Source of the DNA: Vreelandella zhuhanensis
Lineage (GTDB): Bacteria; Pseudomonadota; Gammaproteobacteria; Pseudomonadales; Halomonadaceae
Reading direction: 5' to 3'
NCBI RefSeq assembly: GCF_009793355.1
Contig: NZ_WTKP01000006.1
Coordinates: 186,001-250,000, forward strand
DNA length: 64,000 nt
Shown here: positions 1 to 9,067 of the stretch, in pieces
Numbering within the stretch: position 1 is the first letter of the stretch
Layout of the letters: each line of letters begins with the position of its first letter
Notes under the pieces: generated by a model
Seen by the model: only the letters and a program-made list of their open reading frames with translations
Database searches by the model: none
Told to the model about the DNA's origin: nothing
Position numbers and translations under genes: made by a program

Positions 1-10
1 CCTCTGAATT

Positions 11-74
11 CGTGAAGCCGGCGCCGACACTTGCCCGCTCAATGCAAGTGAGCATTTCAGGGGCCAGCTTCACG
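11..74. repeat. Nested inverted repeat upstream of the first operon
   Basis: The 12-base arms at 11-22 and 63-74 are inverted copies with one mismatch (CGTGAAGCCGGC against GCCAGCTTCACG). Inside them is a second 5-bp hairpin, GCTCA at 37-41 with TGAGC at 49-53. No T-run follows, so an intrinsic terminator is unlikely. It lies about 120 bases upstream of the methyltransferase start. An operator, an attachment remnant or an RNA structure in the leader are all possible; the sequence does not decide. Confidence 0.45.
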
Positions 75-194
75 GATTTAGGTTATCTATATGCTTGAAT
101 TCAGATCAGTGACATCACCTGACCAGGTGCGTATTCTCTAGGAATAAAGAATTACTGGCTCCACCAGAGTCATCACCTAGGGAGCACAGGTCGC

Positions 195-2936
195 ATGGCC
201 TTCGATCAGACCTACTGTATGGATACGCTCACCGCTGCGACACAGCCAGACGCTGTCAGCGATGAATTCATCTACGCCTTTCTCGATGCCTATGGGTTTC
301 CCAAGGCAACCATCACCCAGATTCGCAACGGTGGTCAGCGCAATGTGGCCAGCCGGAAGGACGACGGGCACGTAGCCCTGAAGAACTGGCTCTACTTTAT
401 GCCGGTGCGCCAAGGGGAGAGCGTCCACGAGGCGTTGCAGGTGCTGGTAGACGAAGATGAGCCACCTCGTCACAAGTGCCGCTTCCTGGTTGTCACGGAC
501 TACCGGGAGCTGACAGCACTCGATACCAAGACAGACGAGCGTCTGGAGGTCGTTTTTAGTGATCTTCCCACGCAATACCTCTTCTTCGCCCCAATGGCCG
601 GCCTGGAGCGCACCAAGCGCTTCGAGGAGGCGTCTGCTGACCTGAAGGCAGCTGCGAAGATGGGGCGGCTGTTTGATCGCTTGAAGGAGGTCAACGAGTT
701 CAGCACGCCCGAGCAGCTCCACTCGCTAAACGTTTTTCTGACTCGTCTATTGTTCTGCTACTTCGCCGAAGATACCGATATTTTTCCCAAGAACGCCTTC
801 ACCAAGGTCATCACCGAGGCCAGCGGTGAGAACGGCGAGGGGCTAACTGAGCTGCTCGCCCAGCTTTTCAGAGTAATGAACCAGCCGGAGAGCGAGCGTT
901 CGGCAGATCTGCCTGCCCACGTGGCGCAGTTCCCCTACGTTAACGGCGGTTTGTTCCGGGATGACCTGCCCGTGCCCGAGATTCGCGGCAAGGGTCGGCG
1001 GATGATGATCGAGTGCGGGCAGCTCGCCTGGGAGGCGGTGAATCCCGATATCTTCGGTTCGATGTTCCAGGCAGTCGTGGATGAAGAGAGTCGTGATGCG
1101 CTGGGTCAGCACTACACCTCAGTGCCCAATATTTTGAAACTGCTTCGCCCCTTGTTCCTCGACACGCTCTATGTGGAGTTGCACAAGGCGGAGGGCAACC
1201 GCAAGAAGCTAGAAGCGCTGCTGGAGCGGCTGACGAGGATTCGCGTGTTCGATCCGGCGATGGGGTCCGGCAACTTTCTGATCATCTCCTACAAGGAGCT
1301 GCGCCGCTTGGAGATGGCCGTGTTCCGGGCACTTCAGGACGTGTCCGGTCAGCAAGAGATGTTCATGAGCGGGATTCGGCTGAGCCAGTTCTATGGCATC
1401 GAGATTGCTGACTTTGCACATGAAGTGGCGCAGCTTTCGCTGTGGCTTGCTGAGCACCAGATGAATACGCTTTTTGCCGAAGAGTTTGGTCGTTCCGAGC
1501 CAATGCTTCCGCTCAAAGACTCAGCAAATCTTGTCCTTGGGAATAGTCTTCAGTTGGATTGGAATACTGTTTGCCTTAATGACGAGTTTGTCGAGACTTA
1601 TGTGTGCGGTAATCCACCTTATCGTGGTGCTAGTTATCGCTCGGATGAACAGAATGAAGATATAGATAAGGTGTTCTACGGCTTTAAAAAGCACCGCTAT
1701 CTTGACTATGTGGCTAGCTTTTTTTGGAAGGGCGCTCAGTATATACGAGAACATGGTAATTTAGCTTTTGTTTCGACTAACTCCATTTGCCAAGGTGAGC
1801 AGGTGGCGATGCTGTGGCCTTTCATTTTAGAGCTTGGTGTTGAAATCAACTTTGCTTACCAAACTTTCAATTGGAAGAATAGTGCACAGTCCAACGCTGG
1901 TGTGCATGTGATAATCATTGGGATTGCTAGGAATCCACGCGAAAAGCGCTTATACCAGTATTTAGGTGGCGAGTGGCGAATGCGGCTAGTAAATAATATC
2001 AGCCCTTTCCTCCTCGAAGGTTCCAATACAGTGGTTGCGAGCAGGAAGAAGCCTTTGGTTGGGTCTACTTTCATGGTTAATGGCAACAAACCTGTGGACG
2101 GTGGCCACCTTGTTTTAACGGAAGAAGAAAAAGAGAGTTTAATTTCGGAAGATCAGAGGGTAAAGCCGTGGGTTAAGCGGTTGATGGGCTCTCAAGATTT
2201 CTTGCAAGACTATAAACGCTGGTGTTTGTGGCTAGTAGGTGTAGACAAAGATGAGATTAATTCAGTAGCTGTCGTTCGGGAGCGTGTTGATTTAGTCAAA
2301 AAAATGCGCTGTGCTAGCAAAAAGGCTGATACACGAAGAATAGCAGAAACTCCTCACTTGTTTGGTCAAGTTCGGCAATTTAGTGAAGACGAATATATTT
2401 TAGTTCCAAGCGTGACTTCTGAGAGGAGGAGCTATGCTCCAGTTGGAATATTTAACCATTCTGTCATCACTACGAATCTAGTTCAGATGATTCCGGGTGG
2501 CACCCTTTACGAATTCGCCATCCTCTCCACCCAAATGCACATGGACTGGCTGCGTCTCGTGGGTGGTCGTCTCAAAAGCGACTACCGATATTCGGCCTCG
2601 CTGGTCTACAACACCTTCCCCTGGCCGGAAGCCTCCGACCGCCAGCGCCAAGAAATCGAGAAATTCGGGCGAGCCGTTATCCTCGCCCGTGCCGCCCATC
2701 CCGATAAGACGATGGCGCAGCTCTACGATCCCGACAAGATGCCCGATAACCTCTTGGAAGCCCACCAAGCATTGGACCGTGCCGTGGAAAGGCTCTACCG
2801 CGACCGTCCTTTCCGCGATACCGCTGAGCGCCAAGAGTATCTGCTGGCCCGCTACGAGGCGTTGATTGAGGCCGAGACAGCGTCAAAGCCAAGTCGAACC
2901 AAGAAATCTCGCAACGCTGTCATCAAGGAGGGCTAA
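195..2936 (+). CDS. MmeI-like (type IIL family) adenine-specific DNA methyltransferase, nuclease motif degenerate
   Basis: Class I SAM-dependent N6-adenine methyltransferase of the MmeI/type IIL architecture, 913 aa. The SAM-binding motif DPAMGSGNF lies about 40 percent into the chain and the catalytic motif CGNPPY follows at about residue 475. The C-terminal part, with SDYRYSASLVYNTFPWP, is the usual target-recognition and tail region. In MmeI the N-terminus carries a D...ExK nuclease core. Here the matching stretch (residues 1-140) keeps the fold-like VVTDYREL segment, but I see no ExK signature, so this subunit probably methylates only. The GGAG about ten bases before ATG 195 supports the start. 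The helicase starts 3 bases after the stop. Inferred role: host modification and sequence recognition for a restriction complex with the next two genes. Confidence 0.85.
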   Translation: MAFDQTYCMDTLTAATQPDAVSDEFIYAFLDAYGFPKATITQIRNGGQRNVASRKDDGHVALKNWLYFMPVRQGESVHEALQVLVDEDEPPRHKCRFLVVTDYRELTALDTKTDERLEVVFSDLPTQYLFFAPMAGLERTKRFEEASADLKAAAKMGRLFDRLKEVNEFSTPEQLHSLNVFLTRLLFCYFAEDTDIFPKNAFTKVITEASGENGEGLTELLAQLFRVMNQPESERSADLPAHVAQFPYVNGGLFRDDLPVPEIRGKGRRMMIECGQLAWEAVNPDIFGSMFQAVVDEESRDALGQHYTSVPNILKLLRPLFLDTLYVELHKAEGNRKKLEALLERLTRIRVFDPAMGSGNFLIISYKELRRLEMAVFRALQDVSGQQEMFMSGIRLSQFYGIEIADFAHEVAQLSLWLAEHQMNTLFAEEFGRSEPMLPLKDSANLVLGNSLQLDWNTVCLNDEFVETYVCGNPPYRGASYRSDEQNEDIDKVFYGFKKHRYLDYVASFFWKGAQYIREHGNLAFVSTNSICQGEQVAMLWPFILELGVEINFAYQTFNWKNSAQSNAGVHVIIIGIARNPREKRLYQYLGGEWRMRLVNNISPFLLEGSNTVVASRKKPLVGSTFMVNGNKPVDGGHLVLTEEEKESLISEDQRVKPWVKRLMGSQDFLQDYKRWCLWLVGVDKDEINSVAVVRERVDLVKKMRCASKKADTRRIAETPHLFGQVRQFSEDEYILVPSVTSERRSYAPVGIFNHSVITTNLVQMIPGGTLYEFAILSTQMHMDWLRLVGGRLKSDYRYSASLVYNTFPWPEASDRQRQEIEKFGRAVILARAAHPDKTMAQLYDPDKMPDNLLEAHQALDRAVERLYRDRPFRDTAERQEYLLARYEALIEAETASKPSRTKKSRNAVIKEG

Positions 2937-2939
2937 GGC

Positions 2940-5021
2940 ATGGCGGAACTGATCAAGGTCGAGTATGCCCAGACCGGCAAGAGCGCAAGTAGTGATGCGT
3001 TGGGGATGCGCGAGATGCAGGCGCGAGCCTACGAGAAGCGCGACAGCCAATATCTGCTGCTCAAGGCGCCTCCGGCGTCCGGTAAGTCGCGGGCACTGAT
3101 GTTCCTTGCTCTGCACAAACTGAACCATCTTGGGCTTCGTAAGGCCATCGTGGCGGTGCCTGAGATGTCTATTGGTGCGTCATTCAAGAACACTGATCTT
3201 ACTTCGCACGGCTTCCAATGGAATTGGCACGTCAATGATCACTATGACCTGTGTCGTGCCGGCAGTGACACTGGCAAGGTAGACACCTTCTGCCGCTTTT
3301 TAGCCGACCCGCAAAGTCGCACATTGGTTTGCACTCATGCCACGCTGCGCTACGCCTTCGCCAAGCTCAAATCATCGGATTTCGACGACTGTCTCTTGGC
3401 TATCGACGAGTTCCACCACGTCTCGGTAGACGAGGGTAACCGGCTCGGTGGGTTAATCGATAATGTGATGAACGGCTCTAACGCTCACATCGTCGCAATG
3501 ACGGGTAGCTACTTTCGTGGTGATGCTGCGCCCATACTGCTGCCAAACGATGAAGCCTGTTTTGACAAGGTGACCTACACCTATTACGAGCAGCTCAACG
3601 GCTATCGCCATCTGAAGTCTCTGGGGATTGGTTATCACTTCTATCAAGGCCGCTATCTCGACGCGATACGTGAGGTGCTGGACCCGGACAAGAAGACCAT
3701 CGTCCACATCCCTAACGTCAACAGCGGCGAGAGCACCAAGGACAAGTATGGCGAGGTCGACCACATCCTCGATGCGCTGGGCGACGTCGAAGTGCAGGAC
3801 AGTCAAACTGGCATCGTCACGGTGCGTCATCCTAGCGGAAATCTGCTCAAGGTCGCTGACCTGGTGACCGATACGCCCAACCGCCGACACGTGCAGGAGT
3901 ATCTGCGCAACGTCACCAAGCCTGAGGACGTCGACGTCATCATCGCCCTAGGCATGGCCAAGGAGGGCTTTGACTGGCCCTTCTGCGAACACGTGCTGAC
4001 CATCGGCTACCGCAACTCAATGACCGAGATCGTCCAGATCATCGGCCGTGCCACCCGTGACAGCGAAGGTAAGAGCCATGCGCAGTTCACCAACCTGATC
4101 GCTCAGCCTGACGCCGACGATGAAGACGTGAAGGTCAGCGTTAATAACCTGTTGAAGGCGATTACGGTCTCCTTGCTGATGGAGCAGGTTTTGGCTCCCA
4201 GCGTGTCGTTCAAGCCGCGCTCACGCATGACACCTGGCGAAAAGGCTGAACCTGGCACTGTGATCATCGAGGACACTCAGGCACCAGTCTCCAACAAGGT
4301 GATGGGTATCCTGGACTCCGGTGGTCAGGAGGACATTATCGCTGCCCTGCTACAGAAGCCAGAGGTGGCCACTGCTGCGGTGACGGATACCACCGAGCCT
4401 GAGGTCATCAACGAGGTGGAGCTGCCGAAAGTCATTGAACGTATGCACCCTGATCTAGATGAAGGCGAGCGTGAGTTACTGCGCGAGACCGTGCTGACCA
4501 CGATGGGGGCGCGAGCCACAGGGGGCCTGTTCAATGAAGACGACCTGCCTGAGGACGCTGTGATACACGAGCCAGAGGCGGTATATGACACTGATTCCGA
4601 TGGTGGGCCCGTTGATCCCGGTGCCGCGCCAGATGGTCGTGATTTGGACGGTGATATCGAGAGTGACGAGCCCAAGGGAAATCGTCAGTTCCTCAAGATC
4701 GGCGAGAAATTCGTTAACATCGAACACCTCAACATCGACCTGATCAACCAGATCAACCCCTTCCAAGGCGCCTACGAAATTTTGTCCAAGGCGCTGACCG
4801 CTCCAGTGCTCAAGACCATTCAGGACACCGTGGTCGGCAACCGCACACAAATGACTGAGGAAGAGGCAGTTGTCCTCTGGCCCAAGATCGTCGCATTCAC
4901 AAAAGAGAAGGGGCGCCCGCCATCGGTGCACAGCGATGACCACATGGAAATGCGCTATGCCGAGGCGCTGGCCTACATCCAACAGAAGAAACGCGAAAGG
5001 GCTCGGGGAGTATCGGCATGA
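2940..5021 (+). CDS. DExH-box superfamily 2 helicase, middle gene of the three-gene restriction-like operon
   Basis: SF2 helicase/translocase of 693 aa. Walker A is APPASGKS at residues 43-50, the DExH box is AIDEFHH at about 154-160, the motif III equivalent is AMTGSYF, and motif VI is QIIGRATRD. After the helicase core comes an acidic, low-complexity linker (roughly residues 420-590). A C-terminal helical module follows, containing FTKEKGRPPSVHS, which resembles a module in the downstream nuclease. A strong AAGGAGG lies before ATG 2940. The nuclease gene overlaps its stop by 4 bases (ATGA), so the two are probably translationally coupled. Inferred job: ATP-driven translocation or remodelling on unmodified DNA, like HsdR-type motors but without its own nuclease. 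Confidence 0.85.
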   Translation: MAELIKVEYAQTGKSASSDALGMREMQARAYEKRDSQYLLLKAPPASGKSRALMFLALHKLNHLGLRKAIVAVPEMSIGASFKNTDLTSHGFQWNWHVNDHYDLCRAGSDTGKVDTFCRFLADPQSRTLVCTHATLRYAFAKLKSSDFDDCLLAIDEFHHVSVDEGNRLGGLIDNVMNGSNAHIVAMTGSYFRGDAAPILLPNDEACFDKVTYTYYEQLNGYRHLKSLGIGYHFYQGRYLDAIREVLDPDKKTIVHIPNVNSGESTKDKYGEVDHILDALGDVEVQDSQTGIVTVRHPSGNLLKVADLVTDTPNRRHVQEYLRNVTKPEDVDVIIALGMAKEGFDWPFCEHVLTIGYRNSMTEIVQIIGRATRDSEGKSHAQFTNLIAQPDADDEDVKVSVNNLLKAITVSLLMEQVLAPSVSFKPRSRMTPGEKAEPGTVIIEDTQAPVSNKVMGILDSGGQEDIIAALLQKPEVATAAVTDTTEPEVINEVELPKVIERMHPDLDEGERELLRETVLTTMGARATGGLFNEDDLPEDAVIHEPEAVYDTDSDGGPVDPGAAPDGRDLDGDIESDEPKGNRQFLKIGEKFVNIEHLNIDLINQINPFQGAYEILSKALTAPVLKTIQDTVVGNRTQMTEEEAVVLWPKIVAFTKEKGRPPSVHSDDHMEMRYAEALAYIQQKKRERARGVSA

Positions 5022-6346
5022 TTCGAACTCGTCGTGAGCCGCCGAAGCGTCGCGCCCTGGAAGACATCTTTGCCGAACCTGACGAACTGGGTCTGCTGAG
5101 GGTCGCACCACCCAGGTCTTCAGCCCCCACCACTGATCAGCGCCTTATCGCCAGTCTCCAGAACATCGAGGCTTTTGTCCGGGAGCATGATCGTGAGCCA
5201 GAGAAGGACGCCGAGGACTTGTCTGAAGCCACGCTAGCCGCCCATTTATACGCTCTCAGAGGCGATCTGGGACGTGTCGAAGGGTTGGCAGAGTGGGACT
5301 CCCTCGGGCTTCTACGGGCCTTTGTGGGCGATTCGGGGGGCTTAGATCATGCCCAGCCATCCACAGACGCTGGAGTAGGGAAGAGCACTCAAAGGGAGTC
5401 GACGGAGACCACACCACCCACGACTGTGAAAGCACCCATATCGCCTGAAAACGTGACATCGCTTGACGATATCTGGGACAGCGACACTCTCGGGCTACTG
5501 AGCGGCGATGACGAGAGCGTAGAGTCGATCTTCGACCTGACTCATGTGCCCGAGACCAGCGTGCGGGACATGCCTGACGAAATCGCCCAGCGCACCCACT
5601 GTGATGATTTCTATCGTTTCGAGGGCCTATTCGACCAAGTTCGTGAGGAACTGCGGGAAGGCGAGGCCGAGGCGGTGCCATTTCAGAAGGAGTCGCAAAT
5701 CGATGAGGGCGACATGTTCGTCCTCAACGGCATGCTGTGTATCGCCGACCAGGTGGGGGAGGAGAGTGTCGGTGCAGGGCGCAAGTTCAACCCGCGCTTG
5801 AGAGTCGTGTTCGACAACGGCACCGAGTCCAATTTGTTGTTGCGCTCCCTCGCTAGGGCACTCTACAAGGACGAGACCGGGCGGCGCATTCTCCGTCCCG
5901 ACATCACCTTCGACTCGATGCAGGGCATTACTCATCACGATAAGCGCACAGGCGTTATCTATATTTTGCGCTCGCTGAGCCAAGATCCGGCGCTTGTAGG
6001 CATTCGTAATCTGCACAAGATTGGCTACACCGAGAAGGAGTTAGAAAAACGCATCACTGGGGCAGAACGGCAGCAGACCTACCTGGAAGCGCCGGTGAAG
6101 GTTGTAGCGTCATTCGACTGCTACAACCTCGACCCACGACGATTCGAGCATCTGGTGCATGCCATGCTTCACAACCAGCGCGTCAACGTCCTGCTGCACA
6201 GCCGAGATGGAGGCACCTACCGGCCTCGTGAGTGGTTCAACGTCGAGCTAGATGCTGCACGTGAGGTCGTAAAGAGTATCGTGGATGGAACAATTGCTCA
6301 GTATCGGATGGATAATACGATCGGGCGGTTGGTTCTGAAAGGCTGA
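5018..6346 (+). CDS. GIY-YIG family nuclease (T5orf172/Mug113-like C-terminal domain)
   Basis: 442-aa protein. The C-terminal half (about residues 300-400) matches the GIY-YIG fold as seen in T5orf172-type proteins: GVIYILRS as the GIY strand, HKIGYTE as the YIG-like strand followed by a conserved arginine (EKRI), and further on a glutamate-bearing helix (RRFEHLVHAML). The N-terminus holds short repeated LGLL motifs (DELGLL, DSLGLL, DTLGLL) and a FVREHDREPEKD module similar to the helicase C-terminus. The start overlaps the helicase stop (ATGA). As the only recognisable nuclease in the operon it is the likely DNA-cutting subunit. The LGLL repeats may be docking motifs; that is inference. Confidence 0.8.
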   Translation: MIRTRREPPKRRALEDIFAEPDELGLLRVAPPRSSAPTTDQRLIASLQNIEAFVREHDREPEKDAEDLSEATLAAHLYALRGDLGRVEGLAEWDSLGLLRAFVGDSGGLDHAQPSTDAGVGKSTQRESTETTPPTTVKAPISPENVTSLDDIWDSDTLGLLSGDDESVESIFDLTHVPETSVRDMPDEIAQRTHCDDFYRFEGLFDQVREELREGEAEAVPFQKESQIDEGDMFVLNGMLCIADQVGEESVGAGRKFNPRLRVVFDNGTESNLLLRSLARALYKDETGRRILRPDITFDSMQGITHHDKRTGVIYILRSLSQDPALVGIRNLHKIGYTEKELEKRITGAERQQTYLEAPVKVVASFDCYNLDPRRFEHLVHAMLHNQRVNVLLHSRDGGTYRPREWFNVELDAAREVVKSIVDGTIAQYRMDNTIGRLVLKG

Positions 6347-6353
6347 GACCCCG

Positions 6354-6632
6354 TGCTACTGGATCATCGATGATACGGCTATCCGTAAGAAGAGCCGACA
6401 TTCGGTGGGCGTCAGTCGACAGTATTGCGGGAAGATCGGCAAGCAAGACAACTGCCAGGCCGCTGTCAGCTTGTCGGTCGCCACAGAGCAGGCGAGCTTG
6501 TAGGTGGCGTGGCAGCTCTATTTGCCAACTTCTTGGGTGGATGACCCAGACCGCTGTCGTCGTGCCGGTGTACCCCCCGATGTGAGTTTTGCCACCAAGC
6601 CAGAGATTGCCTTGCAGCAGGTTCGCCAACCG
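6354..6632 (+). pseudogene. IS701-family transposase fragment
   Basis: Reading + from about 6357 gives a stretch typical of IS701-family DDE transposases, including WIIDDTAIRKK, HSVGVSRQYCG, KQDNCQAAVSLSVA and FATKPEIALQQVRQ. The frame has an in-frame TAG after EQASL (at about 6499), and neither N- nor C-terminal regions are present. It directly follows the nuclease gene, so an insertion or deletion event has trimmed this edge of the operon. Confidence 0.8.
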
Positions 6633-6798
6633 GACAACTAGGCTGCCAGAGGGGGCTACACCCACCCTGGCTGAGCTAGGCGAAAAGCGTGTGAAGGAAC
6701 GGAAGTAAGCATTTAGCATGTAAAAATGCTCAGAATGATGAGCACAAATAGTTTTCTGCTGGTAAGTTGAATTAGAAAATTACCGATTCTTTTCTTGC
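6633..6798. other. Short intergenic stretch after the IS701 relic
   Basis: With the transposase relic this makes a gap of about 450 bases between genes. The last 165 bases become AT-rich and run into the leader of the next gene. I see no RNA gene, terminator or further transposase similarity that I can support. Confidence 0.4.
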
Positions 6799-6810
6799 AT
6801 GGAGCGCAGG

Positions 6811-7431
6811 ATGCTGTCAACTCAGCCATCAAATAATGACCCATTACGCACTGTATTCGCGTATCGCGCCTTTGATCTACGTGATCGTTTCCCCCAGCCG
6901 CTGGAAACGTTTCGCCAGGCATTAGAGTGCTTACAAAGCGAAGATGCTTATTTACCAGATATGAGCGGCGAAATTGTGGCTTACCTCCGGGATGGCCGCG
7001 CACTTCACATTCCTGAGCATTTTTTTATCGGTCAAAGCGGCAACAGCAGCGCTGTGGTAGCTCCGCAAGAAAATGAACGCGTCTGCGATGCAGTGGACAC
7101 CTGGCTACGAGAAGCCCTGTTGCATGAAACGGATGCCTTGCAGAAAGCATCAACCGTCAGGCCTGCGAGGCTAAATAGTCTGCTAGATCAATGTGACCCC
7201 AACGCCCCCGAACCTGACGACATACAGGCATGGCGGGACATGCGCGATGTAGGGCGAGTAGCTATTGACTCACCCAGCAGGGAAGAAGTTTGGGAGACAG
7301 CGGTTAAAAAACTTGGCGAGGCTCAGGCACAGCGATGGATGAAAACGTCACATCCACAACTTGATAATAGAAGTCCCAATTTACGTGTCGAGGAAAGCCC
7401 GCAACGTGTTTATGAGCTTATTCTGCAATGA
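6811..7431 (+). CDS. Unknown protein with a Xre/MbcA/ParS-antitoxin-like C-terminus
   Basis: 206 aa from the ATG at 6811, which has GGAG 6 bases upstream; an in-frame ATG at 6799 would add four residues. The first 120 residues are unlike anything I recognise. The last 45 (GEAQAQRWMKTSHP, then RSPNLRVEES, then RVYELIL) resemble the toxin-binding domain of Xre/MbcA/ParS antitoxins (DUF2384), where a conserved W/L-N-x-P-x-L-x-G-x-x-P pattern is normal. In such systems a RES toxin follows, but none does here, so this is either an orphan or a different use of the domain. The DUF262 nuclease starts 230 bases downstream. Confidence 0.45.
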   Translation: MLSTQPSNNDPLRTVFAYRAFDLRDRFPQPLETFRQALECLQSEDAYLPDMSGEIVAYLRDGRALHIPEHFFIGQSGNSSAVVAPQENERVCDAVDTWLREALLHETDALQKASTVRPARLNSLLDQCDPNAPEPDDIQAWRDMRDVGRVAIDSPSREEVWETAVKKLGEAQAQRWMKTSHPQLDNRSPNLRVEESPQRVYELILQ

Positions 7432-7660
7432 CACGTGAAATGGCAGCTGACGACCCTGAGCGGTCATTCTTGGAAATGCAGCAGGAGCGCGAATTTCCAT
7501 ATGCATCCTAGTTTAAATTAGTATTCATCAGGATTAGAGGTTTACGAGGTTTTTGCAGGTCGCATTTGCTGGATAAACATACCAGCACATTTATCCAATC
7601 ATAGATCGCTCAGTTTGATACCTGTTATGTGCTTTCTAAATTCGAAAATAGGTCAACCTT

Positions 7661-9067
7661 ATGCCATTCAATCCTAGGCCTGAATACACAATTGTAAGTA
7701 CCGAGTTCGGGATAAAAGACTTTCACGATTACCGGGAGGACTTCGTTACTAGGCCTCCCTACCAGCGAAAGGCTGTCTGGGCTAAGAAGAAAAAGCAGTC
7801 TCTGTTGGATAGTCTGTTTCGCCGATATTACATACCAAAATTGGTTGTTCGTGAGGTTCGCCTTTCGGATACTACTGCTGTGAACGAAGTGATTGATGGT
7901 CAACAACGAATCACAACGGTTCAAGATTTCTTCGCCGGAGAATATCCTCTCCCGCGCTCTCTCGCTGACCTAGACCCGAACTTGCCGGGTAAGTATTACG
8001 ATGATCTCGATGTTTCAGTAAGAAAATTCATTGATAAATCACTCAAGTATCAAGCTGATATTATTAAAGACATCGATAGCCCTCATGACGTTAATCATCA
8101 AATCATTGCCACAGAAATATTCTGGCGACTCCAGCAAGGGGAAACGCTAAATTACATGGAAGTTGCACACGCGCAGCTATCAAGTTTGACGAGAAATTTT
8201 ATTGTCAAGTATGCGGATGATCAATCCTTTGACTACGAGCGTTATGAACCTATTGAAAAAAACCAAAATAAGCATTCATTCTTTAATCTGTTGAGCGTAG
8301 ACAACAATAGGATGAAGCATCTGCAATTCATGGCACGATTCTTGATGATCGAAACAGGCGGCGGTTACGCTGACCTAAGTGACAGAAAAATTGAGGAATT
8401 TATTAATGATCATAAACAGGCTGATGGAATAGGAAATCTGGCGTATGAATCCCAGGCAGAAGCCATCGCTGTTCTCAGAGTTCTTAATGTATTCCATGAG
8501 ATTTTTAAAAACGACCCGATGTTGGATGATGCCTCCGGCATAAAAGAGTTCTCGGTTGAATATTTTATAATATCTATTTACATGCTCGTACGTCATGTCA
8601 GCCGTCATTACGTGGTTGATTATTCTACCGGTGAAGTGATCAGAAATTTCATTTATTGGTTTCACAGGCGCTGGAAAAGCTACGATGAAACGGAGGATAT
8701 TGATCTACTTACGTTTAGTAATCATCGGCAGCAGGGTGAGAAAGATCTAGAAATCAGAGACATGATTCTTCGTCAAGTATTTTTTGATTACTTGGCTTCA
8801 CAGTCGCTGGAGATCGTTGCAAAAGATACGAAAAGAAGCTTTACGGAATTTGAAAGAATTTCCATTTATCGGAAGGGAAAAGGTCTCTGTCAGCAATGCT
8901 TGAGGGAAGGAAAGCCTGAAAAGGAAACTAGAGTCAGTTGGTCAAGGTATCAGGCGGACCATGTAATTCCGCATGCAAAAGGTGGTAAGACCGTTATAGA
9001 GAATGGTGAATTGCTTTGCTCATATCACAATCAGTCAAAGGGAGCATCTCTGGCTAATAGCACATAA
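7661..9067 (+). CDS. DUF262 (GmrS-like/ParB-fold) protein fused to an HNH endonuclease
   Basis: 468 aa. The N-terminal DUF262 domain shows RPPYQRKAVW at residues 31-40 and DGQQR at 79-83, the motifs of the GmrS-type NTPase/nuclease. A long helical middle follows. The last 65 residues are a zinc-linked HNH nuclease: the CQQC knuckle, ADHVIPHAKGG carrying the catalytic DH, and LLCSYHN as the closing N/H element. Classical GmrSD uses DUF1524 as the second nuclease; here an HNH takes that place. Known relatives are type IV-like restriction enzymes that act on modified DNA, so phage defence is the likely role. No specificity can be read from sequence. No clear Shine-Dalgarno stands before the ATG. 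Confidence 0.85.
   Translation: MPFNPRPEYTIVSTEFGIKDFHDYREDFVTRPPYQRKAVWAKKKKQSLLDSLFRRYYIPKLVVREVRLSDTTAVNEVIDGQQRITTVQDFFAGEYPLPRSLADLDPNLPGKYYDDLDVSVRKFIDKSLKYQADIIKDIDSPHDVNHQIIATEIFWRLQQGETLNYMEVAHAQLSSLTRNFIVKYADDQSFDYERYEPIEKNQNKHSFFNLLSVDNNRMKHLQFMARFLMIETGGGYADLSDRKIEEFINDHKQADGIGNLAYESQAEAIAVLRVLNVFHEIFKNDPMLDDASGIKEFSVEYFIISIYMLVRHVSRHYVVDYSTGEVIRNFIYWFHRRWKSYDETEDIDLLTFSNHRQQGEKDLEIRDMILRQVFFDYLASQSLEIVAKDTKRSFTEFERISIYRKGKGLCQQCLREGKPEKETRVSWSRYQADHVIPHAKGGKTVIENGELLCSYHNQSKGASLANST

Noticed and set aside
2478-2834. Open frame on the opposite strand of the methyltransferase gene
   Set aside because: Shadow of a well-supported gene, no ribosome site or family match.
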